DNA of 64,000 nt from Actinomadura mexicana (GCF_900188105.1 NZ_FZNP01000004.1:62001-126000); one strand, 5' to 3'. Shown: positions 43,585 through 51,699, counted from the first letter of the stretch. A program made the numbers and translations. The notes: a model not told the origin generated them from the letters alone.

Positions 43585-44808
43585 TCAGAGAGAGGCCAGG
43601 TAGGCGTCGGTTTCGGCGGGATCCATCAGCCAGTTCGCGAAGTCGTGGGGATTGGCGTACCCGTAGGCGAACCGGTAGGCGACCGCCTCGTTCTGAGCCG
43701 CCACACCGAGCACTTTTTGCACATGCTCGGGCAGCGGGCCGAGCATCATGTTGGTGTAGGCGGTCGGATGCCGCGCGTAGTCCCAGAAGACGTCGAACGT
43801 TCGCTGCATCCACTTCGCGTCGAACGGCCGGTCCCCATGTCGGATGATCTCCTGGCAGTAGATCGCGGCGCAGCGCGCGGCGTTGTTCGAGCCCTGCCCC
43901 GTGACCGGGTCGTTCGCCACGAGCACGTCACCCATGCCGAGAACGTTCACCGAGCCCGACAGCCGTCCCACCGGGTGCCGCACGACCGGTGCGTAGCCTC
44001 CGTACAGGGTGCAGCGGGCGTCCGTGGGCTCCGCGCCGGCGGCCCGCTCGTATTCCCACGGGGCGTACTGGCGCATCAGCTCCAGGGTCCGGGCCAGGTG
44101 GCCGTCCGGGGACGGGCGGTCCGACCACACGTCGAACGGCCCTCGGGGCACGGCCTCCCAGAGGATGATGTCGCAGGGACCGGTGTTGGTGTAGCCCGGC
44201 ATGAAGAACAACTCCCCGATCCCCGGGGTCGCGGTGATCCGGACATGGGGCTCGGGGTGGTCCGGCCGCGGGGACATACCGTGCAGGTAGATGCACGACA
44301 GGTGCCGCTGCGGACGGTCGTAGGGGGACCGGGACGCGTCCCGGTCGAACAGCTCGACCAGCTCCCCCTTGCCGGCCGCGACGAGCGTCAGGTCGTACAG
44401 CGCGGCCAGGCCCTCCAGGTCGGAGGTCATCACCCCGTGGTAGACGACGTTCCCGCCGCGTGACTCGAACAGCTCCAGCCAGCCCGCCATCTTCACTCTC
44501 TGGTCCACCGACTGGGCGTAGTCGTCCCATCGGCCGACGAACTGCAGCGCCTCCTGGCCGGGCGGCCCGGCGACCGTCAGCCGCTGCGCGACGATCCTGG
44601 GGGCCTGCTCCTCCCACAGGTTCAACCCGCGGTCGCGTTCCAGCTGGAGCTGCGGCCAGAACATGCACTGGGTCGACATGATCCGGCCGCCGCGGATCTC
44701 CTCCGGGGTCCGAGCCGACATCACCGTCACCTCGTAGCCCTCGGACTGAAGGCTCAGGGCGAGCTGCAGCCCGGCCTGCCCGGCACCGATGATCAGAATC
44801 CTGCGCAA
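43585..44808 (-). CDS. Styrene/indole monooxygenase-like flavoprotein in conservon
   Basis: This 407-residue FAD monooxygenase of the StyA family has the N-terminal GAGQAGLQLALSL (residues 8-20), the central FAD region and GMGDVLVANDPVTGQGSNNAARCA near 290-310 typical of StyA. Such enzymes epoxidise alkenes or indole with FADH2 supplied by a separate reductase, which is not encoded here. It starts at TTG after AGGAGG, 31 nt beyond the conservon GTPase gene, in the slot where Streptomyces conservons usually carry a P450 (CvnE). The link between oxidation and conservon signalling is unexplained. Confidence 0.8.
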   Translation of the reverse strand: MRRILIIGAGQAGLQLALSLQSEGYEVTVMSARTPEEIRGGRIMSTQCMFWPQLQLERDRGLNLWEEQAPRIVAQRLTVAGPPGQEALQFVGRWDDYAQSVDQRVKMAGWLELFESRGGNVVYHGVMTSDLEGLAALYDLTLVAAGKGELVELFDRDASRSPYDRPQRHLSCIYLHGMSPRPDHPEPHVRITATPGIGELFFMPGYTNTGPCDIILWEAVPRGPFDVWSDRPSPDGHLARTLELMRQYAPWEYERAAGAEPTDARCTLYGGYAPVVRHPVGRLSGSVNVLGMGDVLVANDPVTGQGSNNAARCAAIYCQEIIRHGDRPFDAKWMQRTFDVFWDYARHPTAYTNMMLGPLPEHVQKVLGVAAQNEAVAYRFAYGYANPHDFANWLMDPAETDAYLASL

Positions 44809-44839
44809 CGCGTCCTCCTAGCCGAAGATCCCCGGGGCA

Positions 44840-45454
44840 TCAGGGGGTGGCCACGGCGCCGGACCGCCGTCCGGCCGTGGTCTGCAGGGTGTGGGTCAGG
44901 GTCTCGGTGAGCACCCTGGCGACCGAGCCGCGGTCGCGGGCGTCGCAGGTCGTCAGCGGTACTTCGGCCGGCAGCCTCAGCGCGTCCCGCACCGCGGGGA
45001 GCGGGTGGGAGCACCGGCCGTCGAACAGGTTGACCGCGACGATGAAGGGCACGTCGGAGTCGTTCTCGAAGTAGTTCACCGCGGGGAAGGAGAGGTCCAG
45101 CCGGCGCGTGTCCACCAGGACGAGCGCCCCGCTGGCGCCCCGGCACAGGTCGTCCCACATCGGCCAGAAGCGCGGCTGGCCGGGCGTGCCGAACAGGTAC
45201 AGGATCAGATCGGCGGCCATGGTGATGCGCCCGAAGTCCATCGCGACGGTGGTCGTGGTCTTGCCGCCGGGCTCGCCGGCGACCGAGTCGACGGTCTTGG
45301 CGGCCTGGGTCATCCAGGCCTCGGTGTTGACCGGAGGGATCTCCGACACCGCGCCGACCAGGGTCGTCTTGCCGACGCCGAACCCGCCCGCGACGACGAT
45401 CTTGGCCGAGGCGCGCGACTGCGGCGGGCGGTCAGGCGAGCTCGCGTAGACCAT
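44840..45454 (-). CDS. cvnD: Conservon GTPase CvnD
   Basis: This 204-residue Ras-like GTPase of the MglA/CvnD group has a P-loop GGFGVGKTTLVG near 22, switch-like TTTTVAMDFGRI, the G3 region FGTPGQPRFWPMW (FGTPGQ replaces DxxGQ, as is normal for CvnD) and NLFDG in the G4 position. It cycles GTP and is thought to be controlled by CvnB and CvnC at the membrane kinase CvnA. It overlaps the DUF742 gene by 23 nt. Confidence 0.9.
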   Translation of the reverse strand: MVYASSPDRPPQSRASAKIVVAGGFGVGKTTLVGAVSEIPPVNTEAWMTQAAKTVDSVAGEPGGKTTTTVAMDFGRITMAADLILYLFGTPGQPRFWPMWDDLCRGASGALVLVDTRRLDLSFPAVNYFENDSDVPFIVAVNLFDGRCSHPLPAVRDALRLPAEVPLTTCDARDRGSVARVLTETLTHTLQTTAGRRSGAVATP

Positions 45455-45770
45455 CGATCACTCTCTCCAGGATGCGCGGGTCGTACGGGGAGATCCCAGA
45501 CCCGATCGCGACTCGGTCACCCGCCGCCAGATCGCTCAGCAGGACTCGGGTGACTCCCAGCGACACCCCGCAGTTCGCCGACAGTTCCGCAACCGACTCC
45601 TCGGCGGAGTGCACACGGTCGTAGAGGGCGCGGGCCTCGGGTAGCAGGCGCGCGGCGAACGCGGCGTCGTAGCCACGTCCGGTCACCAGGGTGTGCACGA
45701 GCAGGTGCCGGCGCCCGCGGGTCCGCCCGCCGGTCAGGACGTAGGGCCGCACCCAGGGATGGGCCGTCAT
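45432..45770 (-). CDS. cvnC: Conservon DUF742 protein CvnC
   Basis: This 112-residue DUF742 protein begins WVRPYVLTGGRTRGR, the signature of the family, and has an HTH-like C-terminal half (SVAELSANCGVSLGVTRVLLSDLAAG). Third gene of the conservon. ATG 45770 follows GGAGG. Its exact role is unknown; CvnC interacts with the other Cvn proteins. Confidence 0.9.
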   Translation of the reverse strand: MTAHPWVRPYVLTGGRTRGRRHLLVHTLVTGRGYDAAFAARLLPEARALYDRVHSAEESVAELSANCGVSLGVTRVLLSDLAAGDRVAIGSGISPYDPRILERVIDGLRELA

Positions 45771-45801
45771 GGTCGACCTCCAGTCGCGGGGAGCGCGCGG
45801 G

Positions 45802-46251
45802 TCATGGCGTCCTCTGCGCGGTCGACATCCGGCGCAGGTCGTCGCGCATCTGCGGGGTCAGCACGTGCCCGACGCTCTCGACGAGCCGGCTCATCTGGTG
45901 GGCCACCGCACCGAGGTTGGCGCCCTCGGACACCAGCACCGCCAGCCCGGCCAGGCTGCCGATGCTCATGAACAGGAAGTGGCCGGCCGGGAACTTCAGC
46001 ATCACCTGCTCGCAGCCGCTCTCCCCGACCCTGCGGGCGATGTTGTTGGCCAGGCTGATCATGCCGCTGGTCATGGCGGCCACCGGGTCGGCGAAGTCGG
46101 TGGGCATCCGGCCGGAGCCGACGAGCAACAGGCCGTCGGAGGACACCAGCAGCGCGTGCGCGACCCCGGGCGTGGAGTCGGCGAAATCGTTGAGCAGCCA
46201 GCCGAAGCCCTCCGGGCCCTGCGGCCGGTCGTTGTCGACGTTGACGGTCAT
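45802..46251 (-). CDS. cvnB: Conservon roadblock/LC7 protein CvnB
   Basis: This 149-residue roadblock/LC7 domain protein (GWLLNDFADSTPGVAHALLVSSDGLLL near the N-terminus, then SIGSLAGLAVLVSEGANLGAVAHQM) is expected to act as a GTPase-regulating partner of CvnD, like MglB for MglA. Its ATG overlaps the CvnA stop (ATGA). Confidence 0.9.
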   Translation of the reverse strand: MTVNVDNDRPQGPEGFGWLLNDFADSTPGVAHALLVSSDGLLLVGSGRMPTDFADPVAAMTSGMISLANNIARRVGESGCEQVMLKFPAGHFLFMSIGSLAGLAVLVSEGANLGAVAHQMSRLVESVGHVLTPQMRDDLRRMSTAQRTP

Positions 46252-47483
46252 GATTCGGCTCGTCCCTCCGAGGGGTCGTCGGCTTCGTGCCCGCCCGCGA
46301 TGCGGCCGCCCGAGGCGAAGGCCTCCAGGTCCTCGGCGAACGACTGGGCGGCCTGCTGCCCGCCGCCGGGCGCCGGCACCGAACGCAGGGTGGCGCTCGC
46401 CTTCGGCATCGCCTCCGAACTCCGCAGGCTCACGCTCTCCCGTCGCGGCAGCGGGTCGAGGCCGGTGACCGCCGACTGTGCGACTGGAGCCTCGGCGGGA
46501 ACCGGCTCCGGCTCCGGCATCGTCAGATGGGTCAGCGACCGATCCACGGCGACGGGGGGACGCGGTGCCGCGGCCGCCGCCGGACGGGGCGGAGCGGGAG
46601 GATCCTCCACCAGTTCGCACAGCAGCGCGGGCGGTATCACCACCATCGCGACCGTGCCTTGGGCGGAGCCGCTCACCGCCGGGCGGCACGCCAACTGCAC
46701 ACTGATCCCGTGCTTGGCCGCCAGCCGGTGGGCGACCGGAAAGCCCGTGTGGCGCGCGGTGTCCGGCCCGATCGGCGGGACGGGCCCGGCGAGCATCGCG
46801 TTGACGGCCTGCAGCCGATCCGGATTGATGCCGATGCCCCCGTCCTCGATCCGCATCATGACGGCGCCGTTGTCCAGCAGGTAGGCGCTGACGGTGACCC
46901 GGGACGGGGAGTACCTGGTCGCGTTGTCCAGCAGCACGGCCAGCAGGCAGGCCGCGTCATCGGCGGCGTACGGGACCACGGCGAGCTGGACGACCTTGGC
47001 GATGACCACCTGGGTGTACCGCTCGATCGAGGACTCGGCGAGGCGGACGACGTCGACGAGCGAGGTGGTGTGCCCACCCATCTCCCCCGAGTCGCGCCCG
47101 GCCAGAACTCCCATCTCGCGCGCCACGCGGCGCATCCGGGTGACCGCATGATCGACTCTGTAGAGCAGTTGCAGCCGATCGGGGTCCTCTTCCTCGCCTT
47201 CCAGTTGGTCCAGGGCGGGACGAAGCTGTTCGCTCAACAGCAGCACCTGCTGGGAGAACTGCTCGAACACCGCCGGCCAGGCGCTCTCCGGAGGAGGACC
47301 GGCAGGGAGGGAAACGGCCGCGACGTGACCGGCCGGCGGGGCATAGCCGGTCGCCGGGTGTGCCGCACCTGCGCTCCACCCGCCCTGCTGCACCTGCTGA
47401 GGCTGCATCCCGGGCCGCGTCTGTGGCGCGGGAGGTGACTGCGTCGGCCGGGACGCGACCGCCCTGCGCCTCCACCGGCTCAC
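46248..47483 (-). CDS. cvnA: Conservon kinase-like CvnA lacking membrane segments
   Basis: This 411-residue HATPase protein would normally be a membrane sensor with a large extracellular domain. Here the N-terminus (SRWRRRAVASRP, then a Pro/Gln-rich stretch) leads straight to the dimerisation region (EEEDPDRLQLLYRVDHAVTRMRR near 100) and HATPase (about 160-270; LLAVLLDNATRYSPSRV, EDGGIGI). No hydrophobic helix is present. The start is GTG 47483 because the frame closes two codons upstream. It is either a truly cytosolic variant or the product of an internal deletion after SRWR. Confidence 0.8.
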   Translation of the reverse strand: MSRWRRRAVASRPTQSPPAPQTRPGMQPQQVQQGGWSAGAAHPATGYAPPAGHVAAVSLPAGPPPESAWPAVFEQFSQQVLLLSEQLRPALDQLEGEEEDPDRLQLLYRVDHAVTRMRRVAREMGVLAGRDSGEMGGHTTSLVDVVRLAESSIERYTQVVIAKVVQLAVVPYAADDAACLLAVLLDNATRYSPSRVTVSAYLLDNGAVMMRIEDGGIGINPDRLQAVNAMLAGPVPPIGPDTARHTGFPVAHRLAAKHGISVQLACRPAVSGSAQGTVAMVVIPPALLCELVEDPPAPPRPAAAAAPRPPVAVDRSLTHLTMPEPEPVPAEAPVAQSAVTGLDPLPRRESVSLRSSEAMPKASATLRSVPAPGGGQQAAQSFAEDLEAFASGGRIAGGHEADDPSEGRAES

Positions 47484-48463
47484 GTTCGGTCACCGCGGCA
47501 TCGCATGCTCACTGACATGTCCGTGTCGCCACGGCCCCGCTTCATGTTCCGGGTCGTCCTTCCGGTTGTTGCGTCCGCGCCCGGCGAGGCGGCTCCTGGA
47601 GGCGTTCAGGGGCCTGCACCTGCATCGACGCACGGCACAGCCACGCGCAAACCTTTGCGAGAGAGGTCCTCAGGCACGGCGACCACGCAAAAGGGTGGCA
47701 GAACAACTTGTGGTGAGCAACGCCCTTTGAGAAAACCGCGCCATTTGTCGCAAAGATCCCTTTTCCCGCACTACCTCCTCCACCTCAAGCCGGCGGATGA
47801 GGCCACGGACCTGCGCCGAGGTGAAGCGAGGCTTCTGGTCTGCGGCGAACTGGGCCTCAACGCTCTTCCAGAGAACCAATCGCCAACCACGCTTCCTGGT
47901 TTTATCGTTGAGCCAGATGAAGGCGTTTTCGAGCGCCAGACCTGATTTCTGCTATTAGCGGCCACCCGGATCTGGATGCCGTCCCAGCGAGCACGGGTTC
48001 GGGGATTTCGGCGGACGCGGGCCCGTGCGGTCTCGCCGCGCCTTCCGGGCCAGTCACCTCGGGCCCACCGCGACTGTCAGCGCCGGTCGCCGACCGACGC
48101 GGTCATGACGGCGATCGCCATCGAGGAGCCGTTCGCCGATGAGTTCCTCGACGACCTGCGGTCCCTTTGCGGCATCCCGGACGACAGGCCGCTGCCCAGT
48201 CCGATCCGGGGCGGCCGGAGGTCGCCGGATGGGCGGCTGCGAGATCGAGGTTGTCGGTGCTACCGGGGGCACCTCGGCTCTGACCGGCCGCGGGCATTCC
48301 GGCTGGGTGAGGCTGGGCCCGTGGGTTCTGGTGCCCACCGCCGTAGCTACCGCCGCCGTGGTCGGCGTCGGCGGGAAAGCGGTCTGTCCGTCACTGGCCT
48401 ACTGCGTTTTCGGCATGCGGGAGCCGGGTACCGCCCCATACCCCAGCGGCGGAGGTGATCGGT
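47484..48463. other. Long intergenic region with probable remnants
   Basis: Nearly 1 kb without a supported gene. It includes the unrecognised minus-strand frame 47670-47951 and, on the plus strand, a short frame from ATG 48104 (MTAIAIEEPFADEFLDDLRS...) that looks like the start of a protein but loses coherence within 40 codons. Base composition is lower in GC at 47640-47960 than elsewhere, suggesting acquired and decayed DNA. Confidence 0.4.
47670..47951 (-). other. Unrecognised low-GC open frame, possible gene fragment
   Basis: A frame of 93 codons reads LALENAFIWLNDKTRK, then WKSVEAQFAADQKPRFT and VEEVVREKGSLRQMARF, with well-mixed residues and AAA/AAG codons unlike the neighbours. It has no ATG; only TTG 47879 could start it, and a stop closes it at 47952. 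I do not recognise the family. It looks like the 3' part of a transferred gene whose start has been lost. Confidence 0.35.
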
Positions 48464-48859
48464 GTGATCGACGACACCGGTGGGCGGCCGCCGTCCACGC
48501 CCGAAGAGCGGTTGAGCGTGCACTGCCAGGCCCAGCCGGGCGACGGTGTGCTGGTGGCGGGTGTCGCCGGGGAGATCGATTCGGCCACCGCGGGGCTGCT
48601 GCGCGAGTGGGTGATCTCGGCGGCGGTGCCGGTCTCAGCGCCCCGGCTGGTCCTGGACCTGGACGGGGTGACCTTCTGCGACGCCGCGGGGCTGGGCGCG
48701 CTGGTGGCGATCCGCAACGCCGTCCGCGCCCGCGGCGGGGACCTGGTCCTCGCCCGGCCTCCGGACATGTGCCATCAGATCCTGCGCCGCACCGGCCTGG
48801 ACCGGCACATCCACATCGCCGCCACCCTCGACCGCGCCATCGCCCTCCTCACCAGCTGA
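48464..48859 (+). CDS. STAS-domain protein without acceptor serine
   Basis: This 131-residue protein has a single STAS domain (residues 15-128), as in anti-sigma factor antagonists of the SpoIIAA/RsbV/BldG type. The phosphorylation loop, normally D-S-S/T-G, reads FCDAAGLGAL here, so the Ser that anti-sigma kinases phosphorylate is replaced by Ala. It may be a constitutively active antagonist or serve another partner. GTG 48464 follows GGAGG at 8 nt; GTG 48455 overlaps that site and is rejected. Confidence 0.8.
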   Translation: MIDDTGGRPPSTPEERLSVHCQAQPGDGVLVAGVAGEIDSATAGLLREWVISAAVPVSAPRLVLDLDGVTFCDAAGLGALVAIRNAVRARGGDLVLARPPDMCHQILRRTGLDRHIHIAATLDRAIALLTS

Positions 48860-49134
48860 AACCGCCCGCCGCAGGTCCCTGGTCCAGGGCCCTTACCCGC
48901 CGGGCCGTTCTCCCGCCGACCGTCACACCGTCGACTTCGCCAGCCACCCCTTCGCGTCCCGCCCCGGCACCCACACCAACTCACCGCTATCGCGATACCG
49001 GTCACACGATTGGAGCTGTCCGCTCCCCCGGCGACGACGCCTGGCGAAGCCGCGCGGCCGCCGTCCGGACCCTGGGGAACCCTCTATCACCAGTCCACGG
49101 CCATGGTCATGCGCACTTCCGCAGTTGGCGACGA
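48860..49134. other. Intergenic, no gene seen
   Basis: This stretch lies between the STAS gene and the TetR remnant. A short minus-strand reading (ELVWVPGRDAKGWLAKS near 48930-48980) looks protein-like but has no start or family match. Confidence 0.35.
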
Positions 49135-49317
49135 TCACCTGGTGCCGCGCCCCGAGGAATCTTCGACGCGTCCGACCGGGCCCGTCTTGGCCAGCAGGCT
49201 CATGCCCCAGAACTGGGCCACAAGGATCCGGACGAGAAGGTCGGGGTCGACACCCTCGCGCAGCGCTCCCCGATCGGCGGCCGCGCCGCGCAAGAAGGCG
49301 AGGGGCGGCCTCACCCG
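49135..49317 (-). pseudogene. C-terminal remnant of a TetR regulator
   Basis: A minus-strand frame ending at TGA 49135 reads RPPLAFLRGAAADRGALREG, then VDPDLLVRILVAQFWGMSLL and AKTG, the typical last two helices of a TetR ligand-binding domain. Nothing upstream encodes the HTH: to the right the frame runs into the hairpin at 49368-49401. It is the tail of a gene lost by deletion, probably when the rlpA-like gene was brought next to it. Confidence 0.55.
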
Positions 49318-49367
49318 AGACGACGGCGCTGCGTCGCCGCCTGCGCTTCCTGTCCCGAAACGTGACG

Positions 49368-49401
49368 GACCCCGCTCTCGTCCGAGGACGGGAGCGGGGT
49401 C
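49368..49401 (-). terminator. Strong terminator after the RlpA-like gene
   Basis: GACCCCGCTC and GAGCGGGGTC form a perfect 10-bp stem, extended inward by CGTC/GACG, 49 nt beyond the RlpA-like stop on the minus strand. Confidence 0.75.
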
Positions 49402-49449
49402 TGTGATGGGGCTCGGGGACGGCCAGGCGGATCACCTGGTCGGGCTCGG

Positions 49450-50064
49450 TCAACCGAGGGGCTTCGGGGCGCCCTTCTTGCCGGCGCCGTGGCCCCAGGA
49501 CAGGACCTCGTACTTGACGCCCTTCAGGTGGCCCGTCGAGGTGCCCGTGTCGTACTTGCTGCTCGGCTTCTTGCCGTCCACCAGGTGGCGGAAGGTGTAG
49601 GTGTCGAGGTCGAGCATGACGCCGCGGTGCGACGGCTCGCCCGGCCCGCGGTCCCCGACGAAGCCGGTGACGCTGTGCCCCTTGTAGGTGACCTTCACCT
49701 TGGTGTGCATGGGCCAGCTCGGGCTGGCGAACAGGCCCTTCTGCATCGGCTTGCCGCCCGCCGGGGCGCCGGTGTCGCCGTTGACGCCCGAGCCGTCGTC
49801 CCAGAAGTAGGACGCGGTGGTGCTGCCCGACAGGACGGTGTGGCTCTTCGGAGCGACCTTGCCGGTGGTATGGCGGGTGGCCTTCGCGTGGTGCTGCCCG
49901 GTGACCTGCTGCCCGGTCACCTGCTGTCCGGTGACCTGCTGCCCGGTGACCTTGTGCGCCATCGGGTTGTCCGCCGGGGCTCCATGGGAGGTCTCGACCG
50001 CCACGCCCGCGACCAGCATGCCCGCGAAGGCGGTACCGATCAGGGCGATGACTCGCTGCTGCAT
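49450..50064 (-). CDS. Secreted RlpA-like double-psi beta-barrel protein
   Basis: This 204-residue exported protein has a Sec signal (MQQRVIALIGTAFAGMLVAGVAVETSHGAPA), a Thr/Gln-rich linker of four VTGQ repeats, and a C-terminal RlpA/3D-type beta-barrel (about 80-190; ASYFWDDGSGVNGDTG, GFVGDRGP, GVMLDLDTYTFRHL) with the Asp in GDRG. RlpA-like domains act on or bind peptidoglycan glycan strands. ATG 50064 sits 6 nt after AAAGG; ATG 50070 has no spacing. It is downstream of the riboswitch-controlled CHAP gene with a hairpin between, so some read-through may place it under c-di-AMP control too. Confidence 0.75.
   Translation of the reverse strand: MQQRVIALIGTAFAGMLVAGVAVETSHGAPADNPMAHKVTGQQVTGQQVTGQQVTGQHHAKATRHTTGKVAPKSHTVLSGSTTASYFWDDGSGVNGDTGAPAGGKPMQKGLFASPSWPMHTKVKVTYKGHSVTGFVGDRGPGEPSHRGVMLDLDTYTFRHLVDGKKPSSKYDTGTSTGHLKGVKYEVLSWGHGAGKKGAPKPLG
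49891..49950 (-). repeat. Four 15-bp units coding VTGQQ/VTGQH
   Basis: Tandem 15-bp units with one or two substitutions encode the linker of the RlpA-like protein. Linkers of this kind separate a wall-bound domain from the membrane-proximal region; copy number may vary. Confidence 0.85.
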
Positions 50065-50231
50065 GCTCATCCTTTGCTCGGGTGGTCCGGGCGCCGGGTC
50101 ACGCCTTCGGCCGTGAGGGGCTCGCCGTTCGGGCATGACGGATCCGGCGCACGGCGCGTGGGCGTGCCCGCGACGTGGGTGTGATCGCGCGGATGGAGAA
50201 GGGGGGAGCACCACTGGACGGTGCGGGGCAA

Positions 50232-50250
50232 GGGGCCGCCGAGCGGCCCC
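50232..50250 (-). terminator. Hairpin after the CHAP gene
   Basis: GGGGCCGC and GCGGCCCC make a perfect 8-bp stem with a 3-nt loop, starting 4 nt beyond the CHAP stop codon. No U-tract is present. Confidence 0.6.
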
Positions 50251-50253
50251 GGC

Positions 50254-50922
50254 TCACCGGTATTCGGGGTAGCCGTAGCCGGCGACGGTGGAGGTGTCGC
50301 GGACCTTCTTCTTCACCGCGTCACCGGTGTTGCCCTCGATGGTGTTGATGGTGCCGTCGTGGTTGTCCTTCACGACGATGCCGACATGGTCGACACCCTT
50401 GATGCCGCCGCCGTTCCAGGCGAAGAAGACCACGGCGCCGGGCTTCGGGGTCTCGCCGAAGCGGCCGGTCTTCTTGAACCACTTGGCATGGCTGACGGTG
50501 TAGGCGTCGGCGCCCATGCCCATGGTGCCGGTGTGCTGGCCCAGCCAGGACACGAACATGTCGCACCAAGACTGGTTCTTGTAGACCGAGGCGCTCTCGG
50601 CGCCGATGCGGTGGGCGTTCTGCTCGCCCAGCGACGAGCTGACGTACCAGTTGTTGAACTTGCTGTTGCCCGAGGCGTTCTCGTGGGTGCCGACCTGCGT
50701 GCGCGCGAGCTTGATGACGTCCTGCGCGGAGGCGCCGGCCTTGGCGCCGTTGGCATCGGCCTTGGACACGGCGGCGACGTGCGCGACGTTCGCGGGCTTG
50801 GTGTCCGCCTGGGCGGACGGGGCCAGGGAGGCGAAGCCGAATGCACCTGCCAGGGAGAGGACGGCGCCGGCAGCGACGCGGGTGCCCACGCGCTTGGTCA
50901 GGTCAAAGGTACGAGCGGTCAT
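50254..50922 (-). CDS. Secreted CHAP-domain peptidoglycan hydrolase
   Basis: This 222-residue protein has a signal peptide (about 1-40, ending AQA-D) and a CHAP amidase/endopeptidase domain (about 65-220). The catalytic Cys lies in NQSWCDMFVSWLGQ near 118 and the His in GVDHVGIVV near 178, followed by an Asn/Glu in EGNTGD. Such enzymes cut the cross-bridge or stem peptide of peptidoglycan. ATG 50922 follows AGGAG. It is preceded by a c-di-AMP riboswitch, the usual control of wall hydrolases in actinobacteria. Confidence 0.9.
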   Translation of the reverse strand: MTARTFDLTKRVGTRVAAGAVLSLAGAFGFASLAPSAQADTKPANVAHVAAVSKADANGAKAGASAQDVIKLARTQVGTHENASGNSKFNNWYVSSSLGEQNAHRIGAESASVYKNQSWCDMFVSWLGQHTGTMGMGADAYTVSHAKWFKKTGRFGETPKPGAVVFFAWNGGGIKGVDHVGIVVKDNHDGTINTIEGNTGDAVKKKVRDTSTVAGYGYPEYR

Positions 50923-50948
50923 ACGAAGGTTCTCCTGAGTTCTTCCAG

Positions 50949-51098
50949 TCCGCCTACCGGGTTAGCTGTCGGGTTCGGGCATGGAAGTGGCCCTACCGCG
51001 GCCCCGCGCACGGCGGGGGTGCGGATTCACCCCGGTGTTTCGGTGGGTCCCCGGCTCCGCTCGGCCGTGATCGGCGCTCTGCGGACTCGGCGGCGGAC
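50949..51098 (-). promoter_or_regulatory. c-di-AMP (ydaO-yuaA) riboswitch
   Basis: Reading the minus strand, the leader of the CHAP gene contains the conserved ydaO core: GGAGCCGGGGACCCAC, then GGGGTGAATCCGC, GTAGGG, and the hallmark CCGAACCCGACAGCTAACC with CGGTAGGCGG. The ends GTCCGCC (51098-51092) and GGCGGAC (50955-50949) close the P1 stem perfectly. In actinobacteria this class turns wall-hydrolase genes off when c-di-AMP is high. The ribosome site lies 16 nt beyond P1. Confidence 0.9.
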
Positions 51099-51699
51099 GT
51101 GCCTTGATCGGCCGTCCTGATGATCAGGGACTCGATGCGCCCTAAATGATCTGGTCGGACGCTTCGGACGGGCTTTCCCGTCGGTCACACACCCACAACA
51201 GGCTCAAGCGGCCCCATATTTCGTCAAGCACGTCCCAAAGACCCGGCCCACCTGCAAAGACTCAACAAAAGTCCCTAAACGCAAGGGCTGCGGTCCAGTC
51301 AGGCGGGACCATGATTTTCCGGTCCGCCACCTCCGCACAGAGGGAGGCGACCACACCCGACCGCCCCAACGTCGCCTGAAGTTCGCGTGCCACATAGCTC
51401 GTTGTCTTTGAGCCAACTGTGCGGATCTGAGCCGAGCGTGGAGGCGGATCCCCCGCCGCCTACGGCGATGCCGGACACGGGTCGGACGCGGGTCGGTGAA
51501 CAACGCAAGGGTCGGGGCAGCAACCCGGAATTCTGGACGGAGAACGTGTGCACAGGCACCGCCGTGAGCGTCGAAGCTGGCGCCCACGGCCGTCATTCAT
51601 CCCGCCGTCGGAGCCCCGCCCGGCGTCCGCAGCGACTCCGCGACCCGTTGCCACTCCGACCACCGGCTCAGGACGGATGCTGCGCGCCACCTGGCCGCG
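51099..51699. other. Intergenic, no gene seen
   Basis: This region should hold the promoter of the CHAP gene and, on its right, the end of the MFS gene. A relatively AT-rich stretch at 51120-51330 has short frames without recognisable products. No RNA gene was identified. Confidence 0.4.

Noticed and set aside
44840..45454. Missing Asp in the G3 motif of the conservon GTPase as a defect
   Set aside because: FGTPGQ in place of DxxGQ is the normal form in CvnD proteins, so it is not unusual.
49891..49950. Possible CRISPR-like short repeats
   Set aside because: The units are 15 bp, contiguous without spacers and in frame, encoding a VTGQ linker.
50065..50231. Second c-di-AMP riboswitch in front of the RlpA-like gene
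   Set aside because: The conserved ydaO cores seen at 50949-51098 are absent in this 167-bp gap.
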